NCBI GenBank assembly: GCA_033439765.1
Contig: JAULSN010000006.1
Location: 3,286,001 to 3,350,000 of the forward strand
Direction: 5' to 3'
DNA from: Lasiosphaeria ovina
Lineage: Eukaryota > Ascomycota > Sordariomycetes > Sordariales > Lasiosphaeriaceae
DNA: 64,000 nt
Notes under the pieces: generated by a model
What the model saw: the letters and a program-made list of their open reading frames with translations, nothing else
Told to the model about the DNA's origin: nothing
Databases searched by the model: none
Part shown: piece after piece, positions 43,392 through 54,696 of the stretch
How positions within the stretch are numbered: the stretch's first letter is position 1
Layout of the letters: every line of letters starts with the position of its first letter
Program-made: the position numbers and the translations under genes

Positions 43392-46300
43392 ATGGCAACG
43401 CCCTCGGGAGCCGATGTCTGTGGCGACGGCTGGTTTGGGCCGAGCGTCGTCGTGCCACCAGACTGCCGGGGAGGCTTCGACTTCACTGGTCCGTGAACGT
43501 TTTGACGTGTCCATCAATGGCGGCTGTAGAATTGTTCTTTACTGACCCGAATGTCTACCAGAGCTCTTTGAAGCAAGCATCCTCAATGTCGCCCCTGCTG
43601 CCGTCTTTCTTCTCCTGGCGCCCGTCTGCGCCATCCAGCTTGTGAAAAAAGCCCCAAAAGTGACGTCGTCGCTGATTCTCGTCGCCAAGCTTGTATGTCT
43701 CTCTGATGTCCTTTCTTGGAATTATTATTTGCAAAAAGATAAACTGATTCCGTGGTCAGATTGTTGCGGCCATTTTTGCTGGCATTGAGCTTGCGCTCTT
43801 GGCCCTCGTCGCAACACGGCCTAACGCTGGTGGCCGCGTTTCAGTCGCCGGTGCTGTGCTCGGCTTCGTCGCGGCTTTGGGCGTCAGTGTCCTCACCTAC
43901 ATCGAGCACATCAAATCCATCCGTCCGTCCTTTTTATTGTCATTGTACCTTGGCGTGACTGTGCTGCTCAACGTCGCGACTGTGCGGACGGCTTGGCTGG
44001 CCCCCGATACCAGAGCGTACTCGGCCTGCCTCACCGCTTCCGTTGCCGTCAAGCTGCTGCTGCTGGGTCTCGAGACGGTCGAGAAGCGCAGGTGGCTTGT
44101 CCCCGGCGAGAAGTCAAAGTCTAGTGAGAGCACCAGTGGGCCCTTCAGCCGGGGCATCTTCGCCTGGCTGAATGGCGTCTTGACAAAAGGCTACTCGGCA
44201 CTGCTGGCCCCACACACCCTACCTGCAGTGCACGAGAAGCTCGGGTCGGCCGACCTGGCCGATAGATTCGGCCGTGCCTGGGACAGATGCACCCAGAGCC
44301 ACAAGTATGCCCTACTGTTTGCCATTGTCAAGTGCTTGCGCTGGGAAATTGCCAACATTGCCTTTCCCCGACTCTGCCTCGTGGGGCTAAGCATCGCCCA
44401 ACCCTTCTTGATCGGGAGGACTGTCAGCGTGTTGCAACTCAGTGATGAGCTGTCCCTCAACATGAGCTATGGCTTGGTCGGGGCCACCGCTATTGTCTTT
44501 ATTGGGGCTGCAGTAAGTGGTCTGCTTGAGATTGTTGAGATGCGACGTTCAATGAGTCACACCCTAACAACCGTGGCCAGGTCGCAACTTCGGCGTACGA
44601 ACACTTGGGCTTCCGCACAACCACGATGCTGCGTGGCGGACTGATGGCCGTGGTCTACCAGAAGATGATGGCACTGCCGCTGGGCACCACGAGCGAATCG
44701 AGCGCAATGTCTTTGATGGGGTCCGACATCGAAGCTCTCGCCGACTACTTCCACGCCACCGTATGCGACACGTGGGCAAATGCCTTCCAGCTCGGACTCG
44801 CTGTTTGGCTGTTGCAGGCCCAGATGGGGGCGGTGTGCATCGCACCAATCTTGGTTGCCATTGGTAATTCCAGTCCCTCGTCAATGTTGGTGCTGATGCC
44901 AGTCACAGTGCTAACAGTCTCGAAACCAGGCTTCATTGCCGGATCATTCGCCATGGGAGGCGCACTGTCATCCAGGCAGAGCAAGTGGCTTGACGCAACA
45001 GAAAAGCGAGTCAACTTCACGACCGAGATTCTCGGGGCCATGAAGAACGTCAAACTGCTCGGCCTTACCGAGGCCATGACTGCCATGATCGAGGCGTCGC
45101 GGGTTGAGGAGCTGAGAGTCTCCAAAAAGTACCGCCGGATGCAGACACTCCGCGTATGCATTGTCAACCTGCCGCTTATCGTGGGCCAGTTCGTAGCATT
45201 TGCGGCCTACGCCATCGTTGCCAAGATTCAGGGCTCCAGCAACCTCTCGGTTACACAAGCCATCACATCGCTGTCGCTTATCAACCTGCTCCTGCTTCCG
45301 CTCCGAGATCTGCTCTTTGCAATCCCCGACACGTTTTCTGCGATTGGCTGTCTACAACGCATACAGGAGTTTCTAAGGCTGGAGCTAAGACACGGTCAGT
45401 TGTCAAGACCACCATGTGCTCGGATTAGATCACGTCGTAATGTATTTGATACTGACAGCTGCCATGGCGACGACGAACAGAAAGTCGCCAGCTCAGTCTT
45501 GCAACCCCAGCCTCCAGCGGGCGGGCCTCTTCAGCCGGGCATAGCTCGAGCGTCGAGCTGTCGCGTTTTGTTTCGTCCCATGACCCCGTACCCAAAGACG
45601 AAACTATCGTGTCCCTAACTAACGCCAAGTTCGGTTGGAAGGCCCCTGAAGAGACCAACACTCAACACAGTACGGCCGGGCTCACGCTCAGCCTCCCGTC
45701 CTCACCCACTGGTACCCTCGTCATGGTCGTCGGCCCCGTCGGCAGCGGCAAAACGACCTTTCTGAAAGGTCTCGCTGGCGAGACGCTGATGGCATCGGGC
45801 GAGACATATATCAGATACCCGGACATGGCGTTCTGTGAGCAGACGCCGTGGCTATCCAACGACTCGGTGCGTGATAATATTGTGGGCGAGACGCGTGCCG
45901 GCACGCTTGGCTTCGACGCTGAGTGGTATCGCACAGTAGTAGAAGGGTGCGCGCTGGGCCGCGACCTCGAAAGGATGGCGCCGGCGGGCGACGCCACGCT
46001 CGTCGGCAGCAAGGGCGTCAAGTTGAGCGGCGGCCAGAAGCAGCGGATTGTGAGTGGCACACAGATAGGTTGGGAGAGAGGCCATTTGCTGACAGGGATT
46101 TCGACAGTCCATTGCACGCGCCGTGTACTCACGCAAGCGTATTGCTTGCTTTGACGATGTTCTAAGCGGGCTGGATAGCGCCACTGCGCAGGCGGTTTTC
46201 TCCGGTGTCTTTGGCCCGGGCGGCCTGCTGCGCAAGATCGGGTGCACGGTATTTCTAGCTACGCACAGCGGTGAGTTGAAGTAGTTAACGTGAAGGCTTG

Positions 46301-48799
46301 CCCTGGCCGTGCTGACGCGATTTCGAACTACAGTGCATCACCTACCCGACGCGGACCACATCATCGTATTTAGTGACAATGGCCAGGCCATTGAGCAGGG
46401 AAGTTTTGATCAGCTACGATCGAAGGCCGGCGGCTATGTGCAAAGTCTGGATATCCGGGATCGGCCAGATGTTGACGCGGCTAGCGGACCAGCACTGGAA
46501 GACGCTTCACCCAGCTGCCCTACAAAGTCGGACTCGTTAACCGAAAACACGGTTTCTCTGGAGGTCGAGCCTGCCGAAGACGATATGAGCCGTCAAACAA
46601 CCGACTTCGCAGTGTACAAGTACTACTTCCGGGCCTTGGGCTGGGTAAGAGTCTCGACCCTGGCGGCATGGCTGATATTGAATACCGGGGCGGGAACAGC
46701 TCGCTGTAAATATCCCCTAAGACCTCCGACCCCTAAACTTTGTCCGATTCTAATCGTTCATAGACATTTGGCTCAATCTCTGGTCATCCAGCCCAGACAG
46801 CGCATCGTCATTGCGGCTCGGGTACTGGGTCGGCATGTTCGCGACCCTCTCGGTGCTTGAGTGCCTGGGCATCATAATGGCTACCTTGTAAGTTACTAAG
46901 TTCCCGTTACCACCCTCCTGGTGTAGCAGAATACTAACGATATTTGAAGTTGGGTGTGGGTCATCATTGTACCAGCCGCGTCAAAGAACTTGCATGCTGT
47001 TGTGCTGCGGGCGTGCATGAGGTAAGTGCCGTGGACGATTGTCGAATCTCCCCCCTGCCCCTCATTCCATTGTGCTGACTATCTACTCGCTCAGCGCACC
47101 CATGTCATTCCTTTCCAACGTGGAAACCGGCCTCCTTGTGAACCGCTTCAGCCAAGACATGAGATTGGTCGACATGGTCCTTCCCCGTGGCTTTGTCACC
47201 ACCGCCTTCCGTGAGTGACGGCCCCCTACCTCGTCCTCAACACGCCAAAGCCTCAAATTATGGCGTACTGACTGCGTATAGAGGTCTTTGGGGCGATGGG
47301 AGAGCTGGCCATCGCTGTTGTGGCTATTCCGTATCTGGCTGCGACACTGCCGGTCATCCTCGGCTTGCTAGTCTTGGTCCAGCGGTTCTACCTACGCACC
47401 TCTCGCCAGTTGCGTCTGCTCGAGTAATATTGGCCCTCTCCATTGTTTGGTTCGTTTCCTACACCTTACGGGAAAAAAGCTGACACCAGTCCAGGATCGA
47501 ACTCAAAGCCCCCCTTTACACCCACTTTATTCAGTCTCTCAACGGGCTCGCCACAATCCGTGCCTTCACCTGGACTCGGCCTTATACCGCCAAGACGCTG
47601 CGGCTCCTCGACACGGCTCAAAAGCCGTACTACCTCCTGCTTTGCATCCAGCGCTGGCTTGGACTGGTGCTCAACCTCATCGTGGCCGGGCTGACAATAC
47701 TCATGACGGGGATGGCTGTCGGTCTGCGTGGCCGTATCGACCCGGGTCTGCTGGGTATTGCGCTTGTCGTTATGACGACTCTAGGTCAAACTTTGTCTCA
47801 GCTTATCCAGAGCTGGACCATGCTCGAGACGTCACTGGGCGCCATTGCCCGGATCAGAAATTTTGCCACCGACACCCCGAGTGAAGTCGGTAAGCCAGAC
47901 AATGACGAAGGCGATGACAAGACGGCGGCGGACAGCTGGCCCAGCCACGGCGAGATCGAATTCAAGAACGCCACAATTTCGTATGCCACCGGCCAGGACG
48001 CAAAGCCCGTGCTGCGTGACATTAGTTTGGCTATTCAGTCGGGAGAGAAAATCGGACTTTGCGGGAGGACAGGGAGGTGGGCGTGCAAAGTGACCTAGAA
48101 GACGTAGATGAGCAAGAGCTAACCAACATGTACCGCAGCGGCAAGAGCTCTCTTGTGCTCGCGCTTTTGCGGCTCAACGAGCTGGTCTCGGGCCACATCA
48201 CCATCGACGGGCTGGACATTTCAACGGTGGCGCGCCCGCTGATCCGGCAGCGCATCAGCTGCCTTAGTCAGGAGCCGTTCATCTTCCCAGCGTCAATCCG
48301 CAAGAATGCAGACCCCGTGGGCGCTAGCTCCGACGCCGAAATCGTCGCGGCTCTCAAACGCGTCGGCGTGTGGGACTCTACTGTCTTTGCCACTGGGGCG
48401 ATGGTAGAAGCTGGTGGCAATGGTGATGTCGTGGCTCGAGTTTTGGATGCCCCGTTGGAGGAGAGCACGCTGTCGCACGGCCAACGACAACTCTTCTGCC
48501 TCGCACGGGCGTTGCTGAAACGCAGCCGCATCCTCATCCTCGACGAGCCGACAAGCAGCCTCGACGCGCAGACCGACGCCAAGATCCAGAGCGTCATCCG
48601 CGCGGCCTTTGCCGGCTGCGTCGTCATCATGGTCGCCCACAGGATGCACACGCTGCTCGACTTTGACCGCGTCGCTGTTGTTGACAGCGGGCGCATCATC
48701 GAGCTGGGCGCGCCGCGCGAGCTGCTCGCCAGGGAAGGGGGGGCATTTGCCAGGCTGTCCAACATTAACGGGGGTGAAGACGATGGGGACGGCAGATGA
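43392..48799 (+). CDS. ABC-C (MRP-type) full transporter
   Basis: A many-exon gene (about 14 exons, introns of about 50-100 bp) starting at the ATG 43392 (MATPSGADVCGDGWFG). Order: N-terminal TMD0 helices (APAAVFLLLAPVCAIQLV, IVAAIFAGIELALLALVA), TMD1, NBD1 with Walker A GPVGSGKTTFLKG, LSGGQKQRI and FDDVLSGLD, TMD2 (helices from IWLNLWSSS), then NBD2 with Walker A GRTGSGKSSL formed across a splice at 48076/48139, QEPFIFPASIRKNADP, signature LSHGQRQ and Walker B ILILDEPTSSLD. Thus NBD1 has Asp where the catalytic Glu is usual, and NBD2 keeps Glu, as in many ABC-C proteins where NBD1 is degenerate. It probably exports organic anions or conjugates across the plasma membrane or vacuole. It is about 20 kb from the PKS cluster, so a link to that product is not supported. 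Individual exon edges were checked by eye only. Confidence 0.88.
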
Positions 48800-48886
48800 T
48801 GTGTACTGCAGACCAAAGTCGGGCGGTTCATGCGTGTTCTGAGACCATTTGGATATCAAGTTGATTTACACCAGTAAAAGAGAGTA

Positions 48887-48920
48887 GACCCCTGAACCAG
48901 GCAACGGTTTGCGCTTAGCC
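48887..48920 (+). repeat. Left terminal inverted repeat of the Fot1-like element
   Basis: Begins GACCCCTGAACCAGGCAACG and continues through GGTTTGCGCTTAGC; preceded by the TA duplication. Confidence 0.92.
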
Positions 48921-50701
48921 TTGGCGCATACCACAGCAAAGACGCACCCGACCACAACTTGATCAAAAACGGTCTATATTCTATGGAAAAACTACAAATC
49001 TATATCTAATTGAAGCGCGCATGTCCCTACAGTTTATTACAAGCAATCTGGTGATCCCCCGGCCATGTCTTCATCCCTGAACAATAATAATATCGCCATC
49101 TTCCTGCATAGCCCCCCTGGCCTCCTCCGGACTAGAATGGATGTCTTCAATATTAGCGAAGGTCTCATTGGCATCGAATTTGACTGCACTGCGCCTGACG
49201 ACCTTCCTAGCCTTTAATTCCTGACGAACCCTGTAGTTTTCCGCCTGCAAACTGGCGATCTGCACGTTCCTCACATCGAGGGCCTTGCCTGCCTTACCAA
49301 GAAGCTTGATTCTGGCATGATTAACGTGGCTGAGATTCTGGCGATGCCCTCGTATGACCTTCTTGATGTCCTCGCTACTACTGGGTGTTGGTATAATGTA
49401 GTCTGTAAGGCCAGGGCGAGTAGGGGGTGGCGTAACGGGTCTTTCTTCCTCTTCTTATTTAATGAAGAGCCCTGCTTTGTCTAGTACCTTCTTACGGTTG
49501 ATAGGGACTAAGCTAGTCGTTGAGAAGCCTACCCGTATATTATATTGAGTGAAATCATGCTTCGCGGCTTCCAAATAGCTATTCAGAAAGTTCTGCTTGG
49601 CTACGGGAGCCGTGATGTTAAAGGAGACCTAGTCCATTATAAGGCGGTGGTAATTGGTCTTTAAGGAAGAGAAAACAGCTATATCGAGAGGCTATAAGGT
49701 ATACGTACTATGAGAGGGAAGGTAAAGAAGCACTACCTTATTAATCCATACCTCAAGTATGAAGTTAATAGACAGGTGGCTACTATATTGATTAAGGAGA
49801 AGAAGGCGCTTTTCCGGGGGATTCTTGGGCTTCGTTTCCGGTAGGTAAATACGCCGAAGCCGGATTAGGGTAATCTAGCCGTTAACCTAACCGGTTGGCG
49901 AGTATATAAAGGCCTAGGAAGGAAGTTGAGCTAGAAACCATTACTATTGAAGGCTTATACCTATATAAATAATAAGGGGAGTTCGTCTTTTTCCTCCTAC
50001 CGTAATAGACTCGAGAATAGTGGCCCAAGTCAAATAGTTGCTTGATTTCTTGAATGCCCGGCGGGTCAGGCTGGCCCCTAGGACCCTGCCCTGTTGAGTA
50101 TTGCCTTCCTGGACTCTATTCTTATCTATATTAGCGATATTATAGGTCTTGATTTTCTTATCGCGAATATGACGCTCAAACCGATTGAAGAAGCTGATAA
50201 TAGCGCCCCGGGTGGTATATCTAGCCCGGGCCGCGCTTAGGGGCTTTCCGACCTTCATCTTGACTGTCGGGTTGCGACGAAGGAAGCGATATACCTAGTT
50301 TTTGCCAAGTGGGCGAGAGTCGTTGGTAGCTTCAAGAATTCGGTGGGCAAAAGCACGCATCTGGGCCTTCGATGGAGCCCGGCCACAGCTTTCTTCGTGC
50401 AGAATCTAGTCAACTAGGAAGTCCTCCTGCTCGGAGGATAGGCGTTGCTCAATCTCCTTGGCCCTGGCCATAGAAAGAGCGCCATAGACCCGGTTGCGTA
50501 AGGTGGAGGGTGGAATGTCCTATGCAGCCGAAACGCGGCTCATTCTAGCGCTTTTTCCGAGCTTTGAAAAGGCCTACGTAATGCGGTGCTCCCGATCGAG
50601 CGACATCTTCAATTTTCTTCAAAAATAATGCAGGATTGAAAGAGTTGTGGAGAAAAGTAGTCATGATGTATTGCATTTGAGTGATGACGATGTGGCGCCG
50701 T

Positions 50702-50735
50702 TGCTAGGCGCAAACCGTTGCCTGGTTCAGGGGTC
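50702..50735 (-). repeat. Right terminal inverted repeat of the Fot1-like element
   Basis: Reverse complement of the left repeat with one C/T difference; followed by TA. Confidence 0.92.
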
Positions 50736-51009
50736 TAGAAGAAATAAGTAGAGTAATTACAAGAACGCAATTGTATGGATATTCAGTTACTCAAGTCCAA
50801 AGGATTTCTTGGGTCTGTTATTGTCCATGGCCTCTGTTTCCCGGTCCACATATGATCATTGGGTTCCATTACTCACGCCACACTCCAATCCCTGAATGTT
50901 TATTAGCGGGGGACTTTCCAAGATTTGAGAGGCCTCAATCTTTTACGGCTCGCCCTACAGGGTTTTCGCCGAGGGAGGTAATAAATATTAGAATCCCTGT
51001 ATTAGAATC
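50736..51009. other. Degenerate flank of the Fot1-like element
   Basis: No gene seen; stop-rich on both strands. Confidence 0.35.
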
Positions 51010-51700
51010 CTAGAGGCCTATTTCTTCTGCAAAAGTACCTAAAAATGCCTTTTCTACTAGTTTATTTGCGATAATCCCCGTGAGGACAATGTATGTCCAC
51101 CCCGATAACATGATCTTCTTGAGGGCAGATGCCCGCGTAAACAACTCGAAGTGGTTGTAGCATTTCCGTCTCGAGTCACGCCTTCGGAAATGATGGCGGG
51201 GAGCTGATGATGATCCCCTCAAATAGCTCGGCCTTGCAACGGTGAAGAAGCTCGATCTCGTACCCCCGAACGAAGTCGTCGTTCGTCTTGCCGCGCTCCA
51301 TCTCCCGGTCCCTGAGGGCTTCGAGGACCCCATCGACACGTCTTTTGGCCACGAAAAGGCCGGCATCAAACTTGAGGTATACCTGTTGCTCTGCCTCTCT
51401 ACGAGTGGTGGCGCTCTGCGCGTCGAGAATTGAATTAAGGGCCCTGATTGGCTTGGTCCCTGATCTTGAAGCCGGGATCACCCCGCACCGTACGCTGGAT
51501 CATCATGGCCAGATCGTATGGGGCGCCCACAGGGAGGGGTATCTGCCGCGCTCTCCAGTAATCGTTATCGATATCAGAGCCATCGATTGGAGGTGGGGGC
51601 GGAAGCTTGAACGCCAGACCGAACTATGCATCTCCCTTCAAGAGCCGATTCAAGGACGCGCCGTACGTATCCTTCTATATACAAGTGGTCAGTAAAGACT
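51010..51700 (-). pseudogene. Degenerate gene of unknown family
   Basis: On the minus strand, pieces that read like real protein follow each other: DGSDIDNDYWRARQIPLPVG, APYDLAMMIQRTVRGDPGFK, then after a stop and short gap REAEQQVYLKFDAGLFVAKR, DGVLEALRDREMERGKTNDD, YEIELLHRCKAELFEGI. Charged, evenly mixed composition argues for a decayed coding sequence. I do not recognise the family. Confidence 0.3.
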
Positions 51701-51743
51701 CCGGACTGGTCGTAATGTATATATGAAGTGTCTGGTAGGAATA

Positions 51744-51831
51744 GTAGGGAGGTCGTGATGCATACGTAGGGAGGTCCTAATGCATACGTAGGGAGGTCGT
51801 GATGCATACGTAGAGAGGTCGTGATGCATAC
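51744..51831. repeat. 22-bp tandem repeat, four copies
   Basis: Units of GTAGGGAGGTCGTGATGCAT plus AC, with one to two changes between copies, run head to tail. The array is flanked on both sides by AGTGTCTGGTAGGA (51726 and 51834), so the larger unit was itself duplicated. Confidence 0.88.
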
Positions 51832-53075
51832 GAAAGTGTCTGGTAGGAGTGGCAGGGAAACTTATATTGAGCCCGTGACGGACGAGGACTATGAACTCCC
51901 CGTGCCAGCAGAGGCTCCCGCGCCCACACACCCGGCCCCTGATGCATCTCACCGTCGAAGTGCCTCACCTATTGCCGACTCTCTGGCCGCGAAGCGGCAA
52001 AAGCTGCTCAATGCTGAACCTTCCGCCCAAGGCCCAAGTGTTACGTGATAATATCCTTAATCTATTCATATCCTTATGTCGCGCAGCCAATGAAATTCCA
52101 TTCAACGAGATTAGCCGTAGAGAGCAGTCTTTACCTTTATCACCTTATAATATCATCCTGCATCCCCTTCTGCTCCTCGTGGCCATCGTCATGCTTGATC
52201 TGCTCTTTTGGCAGATGTTCCTCCTTCTCCTTCTCCTTCTAGTTGAGACCGCCAATCCCGCTGCCCGTCTTGGTAGGTTTGTTGACCTGAACACTCTCTA
52301 TACGCAGCGCCGGGAGCATAGTTTTGGAGCATGACTTCTAGTTATCCTCGCCCTCCTCTCCTTCGGTCCCCTGAGCCGTGGGTCTTCTGTGCTCTGAAGG
52401 TGACGCCTGGATTTGAGCCACTTTGAGCCCATTTCAAGCCACAATCGGCATTTCCCTTGCCAGATCCCCGTCAAAAACGTCATTTCAAACCGTAGTACGA
52501 AGCCAAACGCATTCTTAACTTCAGATCAATCAACCACGTGCGGCTAGGACTCGAGTTGGGGATGTCTTCGTAAACAAAGCGAAACCGACGTTCCCGGACG
52601 GCACCTGCCCCGTTTTATAAGACCGTTTTTATTCCGCTTAATAAATATAATCGCTATATTAGATGTCTTTCTCTTAAGGTCCTTATTAATATCCTTATTA
52701 GTAGGCTCGAACTTAATGTTATCAATATTATTAAAGATAAAGTCCGTAAAGTCGCGAATATTTATTAAATTATTAAGACTTACGGGTACCTAAATATCCT
52801 TTATAGTTACCTTAGACTACTTAGCTAATAAAACTAAGAGGGTCTTGGTGTTCTTATAAGGGTAATTAGGTTCTTATAAAGGCTTTACGATCGAAGTCTA
52901 CCTCGTTAGCCGCTAGTCAGTGGGCGCCGTATGGATCTGAGCAAGTGGTTAATTCAAAAGCCAGACATCACAATATCCATTCGGCATTGCGCGTATCAAC
53001 GAAATGACTTTTCTCTGTCACTAGCTATACCCATTCAACCGCCTTGACCTCTTAGAGTCTGCAGTTGACGTCAAT
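51832..53075. other. Degenerate and AT-rich, RIP-like DNA
   Basis: A frame at 51821-52048 (SPIADSLAAKRQKLLNAEPS) may be a transposon remnant but is not recognised. 52600-52930 is very AT-rich with repeated TATTAA/TTAATA steps and no open frame, typical of a repeat altered by RIP. Confidence 0.45.
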
Positions 53076-54266
53076 TTACGCACTACATGCCTCGACCCAG
53101 GCTCGCTCCACCGAGCCTTCTGGACACAACGGGGAACCCAGGGCTTGCCGTTTAGTCCAATACACGGAATGGCCGATAGACGCGAGCCATATCTTGTCGT
53201 CCGGCTCGCGGCAGCTTCCGAGGTTGCGGTAAGAAGTGATGGTGACGACCCGGCCGCCGCGCGTCCAGGGCCACTTGCCACCTGGCTTCCATTCTATGAC
53301 AATGCGGCTGTCCGTCAGACACCACTCGCACGAATCAGTAAAGTTGCCGTCTCGAATCTCGCCTTGATCTCCGCCTTTGACTCCGTTTATCCGTCGCTGG
53401 TCAAAATGGTCCCAGTATGGCGACGCCCGCGTATAAAGATGGGGGCAGATCCAAAGCCCCACGTTGTCGAGCGCACGACGCAGCCGCCGCTCGTGAGGAA
53501 AGCAGTCGGCCAGGGTCCAAGTGTAATGGAGGATGAGCTCGCCGCCGATGAGCTTGGCCGACCTGCTCTGCACCCATCGGGGGAAAACTGGCCCGAGCCG
53601 TGTCGGGTGAGCGAGGCCGCCCAAGAAGCGCGCCGAGTTCGACGTGTTTCCCACACTGGTGAAGAGCTCGGCCGGCAAGCCCGCGCCGGGGCCAAGCCAG
53701 TGGCTGTTTGTGACGGCCCGTACATGGTGGAAGCGGAGCCACGACTGGCGCCTAGGATAGAGCCGGTCTTCCCACTGACAGCAGGCTTTGGTCAGCCGGA
53801 AGTCCTTCAGCCGTGCCTGCTGCGGCGATCGAATGGTGAATCGGTTTAGCATGTTGGAGCGGTGGCAGTAGAGATATCGGTCTCCAATATCTTTTTCGAG
53901 TAGAAGAAGAAGTTTCCGGCGGGCGGGCTGTCTATGGACGGGCCTCTGCTTAGCGACGCGTTTCACAGCCTCCACGCCGAAGAAATTGAAAAAGGCCCGG
54001 CATGATAGGGCGAGGCAGACCTGGCTCTCGGGCGGGAGGTGGTCTGCGATCTCGAGGAGAATGTCGACGGGCTGTTGGGCGAGGCATGAGCCTTGCTGGA
54101 GGTCGCACTCTGGCGTGGGCTGCTTCGTGCTCGACTGCGCCCACCGGCGACGCAGCCGCTCGTAGAGCATCGTTGCTTTGTTGACTGGCTTCATGGCGAC
54201 TAGCGGCTTGCACGGATGTTCGACGCGAGACGGTCGAGCAGAAAATTTGTTCAGGGCAGCCTGCAA
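53076..54266 (-). CDS. F-box domain protein
   Basis: One exon, 396 aa, ATG at 54266 to the stop at 53076. An F-box-like motif lies near residue 66: QQPVDILLEIADHLPPESQV followed by CLALSCRAFFNFFG, the usual 'LP.DIL.EI..HLP..S...L.L.CR' pattern. The rest (KLLLLLEKDIGDRYLYCHRS, LRFHHVRAVTNSHWLGPGAG, PRWVQSRSAKLIGGELILHY, WCLTDSRIVIEWKPGGKWPW) is the substrate-side part found in many fungal F-box proteins and is Trp/Cys rich. F-box proteins link targets to SCF ubiquitin ligases; the target here is unknown. No frame break is seen. A later Met at residue 33 may be used instead. Confidence 0.8.
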   Translation of the reverse strand: MQAALNKFSARPSRVEHPCKPLVAMKPVNKATMLYERLRRRWAQSSTKQPTPECDLQQGSCLAQQPVDILLEIADHLPPESQVCLALSCRAFFNFFGVEAVKRVAKQRPVHRQPARRKLLLLLEKDIGDRYLYCHRSNMLNRFTIRSPQQARLKDFRLTKACCQWEDRLYPRRQSWLRFHHVRAVTNSHWLGPGAGLPAELFTSVGNTSNSARFLGGLAHPTRLGPVFPRWVQSRSAKLIGGELILHYTWTLADCFPHERRLRRALDNVGLWICPHLYTRASPYWDHFDQRRINGVKGGDQGEIRDGNFTDSCEWCLTDSRIVIEWKPGGKWPWTRGGRVVTITSYRNLGSCREPDDKIWLASIGHSVYWTKRQALGSPLCPEGSVERAWVEACSA

Positions 54267-54696
54267 ACTTCACTTGACAGAGTCGAACTCTAAACAGAGA
54301 AACAAGGTTCAAAATGAACCCGGAAGCCGTACAGGATTATCAAAGTTTTCAAGTGCCGTCCGGCAACGTTCAAAGTTCGGGTGTGTGGAGTACTGCGCCA
54401 GAATCCTTTTCCCCTTACCGGCTAAGGTTCCCCGACATTCTGAACTCATGAATGATGCGAGTCAATGTCAGAGATTGACAGAAGAGGAACGATAAGAACC
54501 ACAAATTAACATGTGTGATCAGGAACACAAACCACTGGTTTTCCTGAATACGATGCGGCAAAGGAGGCGATGGGCAGATGATTAAAGGCCATTGGTTTGA
54601 TCCCTGTTGCTACTACTTTGCTTGATTATACGGAACTGAAAGGTCTACCTGAGATACGTGCAGAAAAAGACACGGACCAACGAAAACCCCGCCCTC
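54267..54696. other. Intergenic
   Basis: Between the F-box gene and the SET gene; no gene seen. Confidence 0.35.

Larger units (their letters stand above)
48887..50735 (-). mobile_element. Fot1/pogo-type DNA transposon, degenerate
   Basis: Terminal inverted repeats beginning GACCCCTGAACCAGGCAACG occur at 48887 and, inverted, ending at 50735; they match at 33 of the first 34 positions (one T/C difference). TA flanks both ends (48885-48886 and 50736-50737), the Fot1/Tc1-mariner target duplication. Inside, on the minus strand, pieces of a DDE_1 transposase are readable: FFNRFERHIRDKKIKTYNIA, IDKNRVQEGNTQQGRVLG, TRRAFKKSSNYLTWATILES, PLIIYIGISLQ, and a C-terminal piece SLQAENYRVRQELKARKVVR. Stops and frame changes, plus TA-rich inner sequence, show that it is dead, probably by RIP. 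Length is 1849 bp. Confidence 0.9.

Noticed and set aside
43392..48799. ABC transporter as part of the PKS cluster
   Set aside because: It is about 20 kb from the last cluster gene with unrelated NLR-type genes and transposon remains between.
53145..53849. 234-codon plus-strand frame over the F-box gene
   Set aside because: Antisense shadow; the minus-strand frame has an F-box motif and full length.
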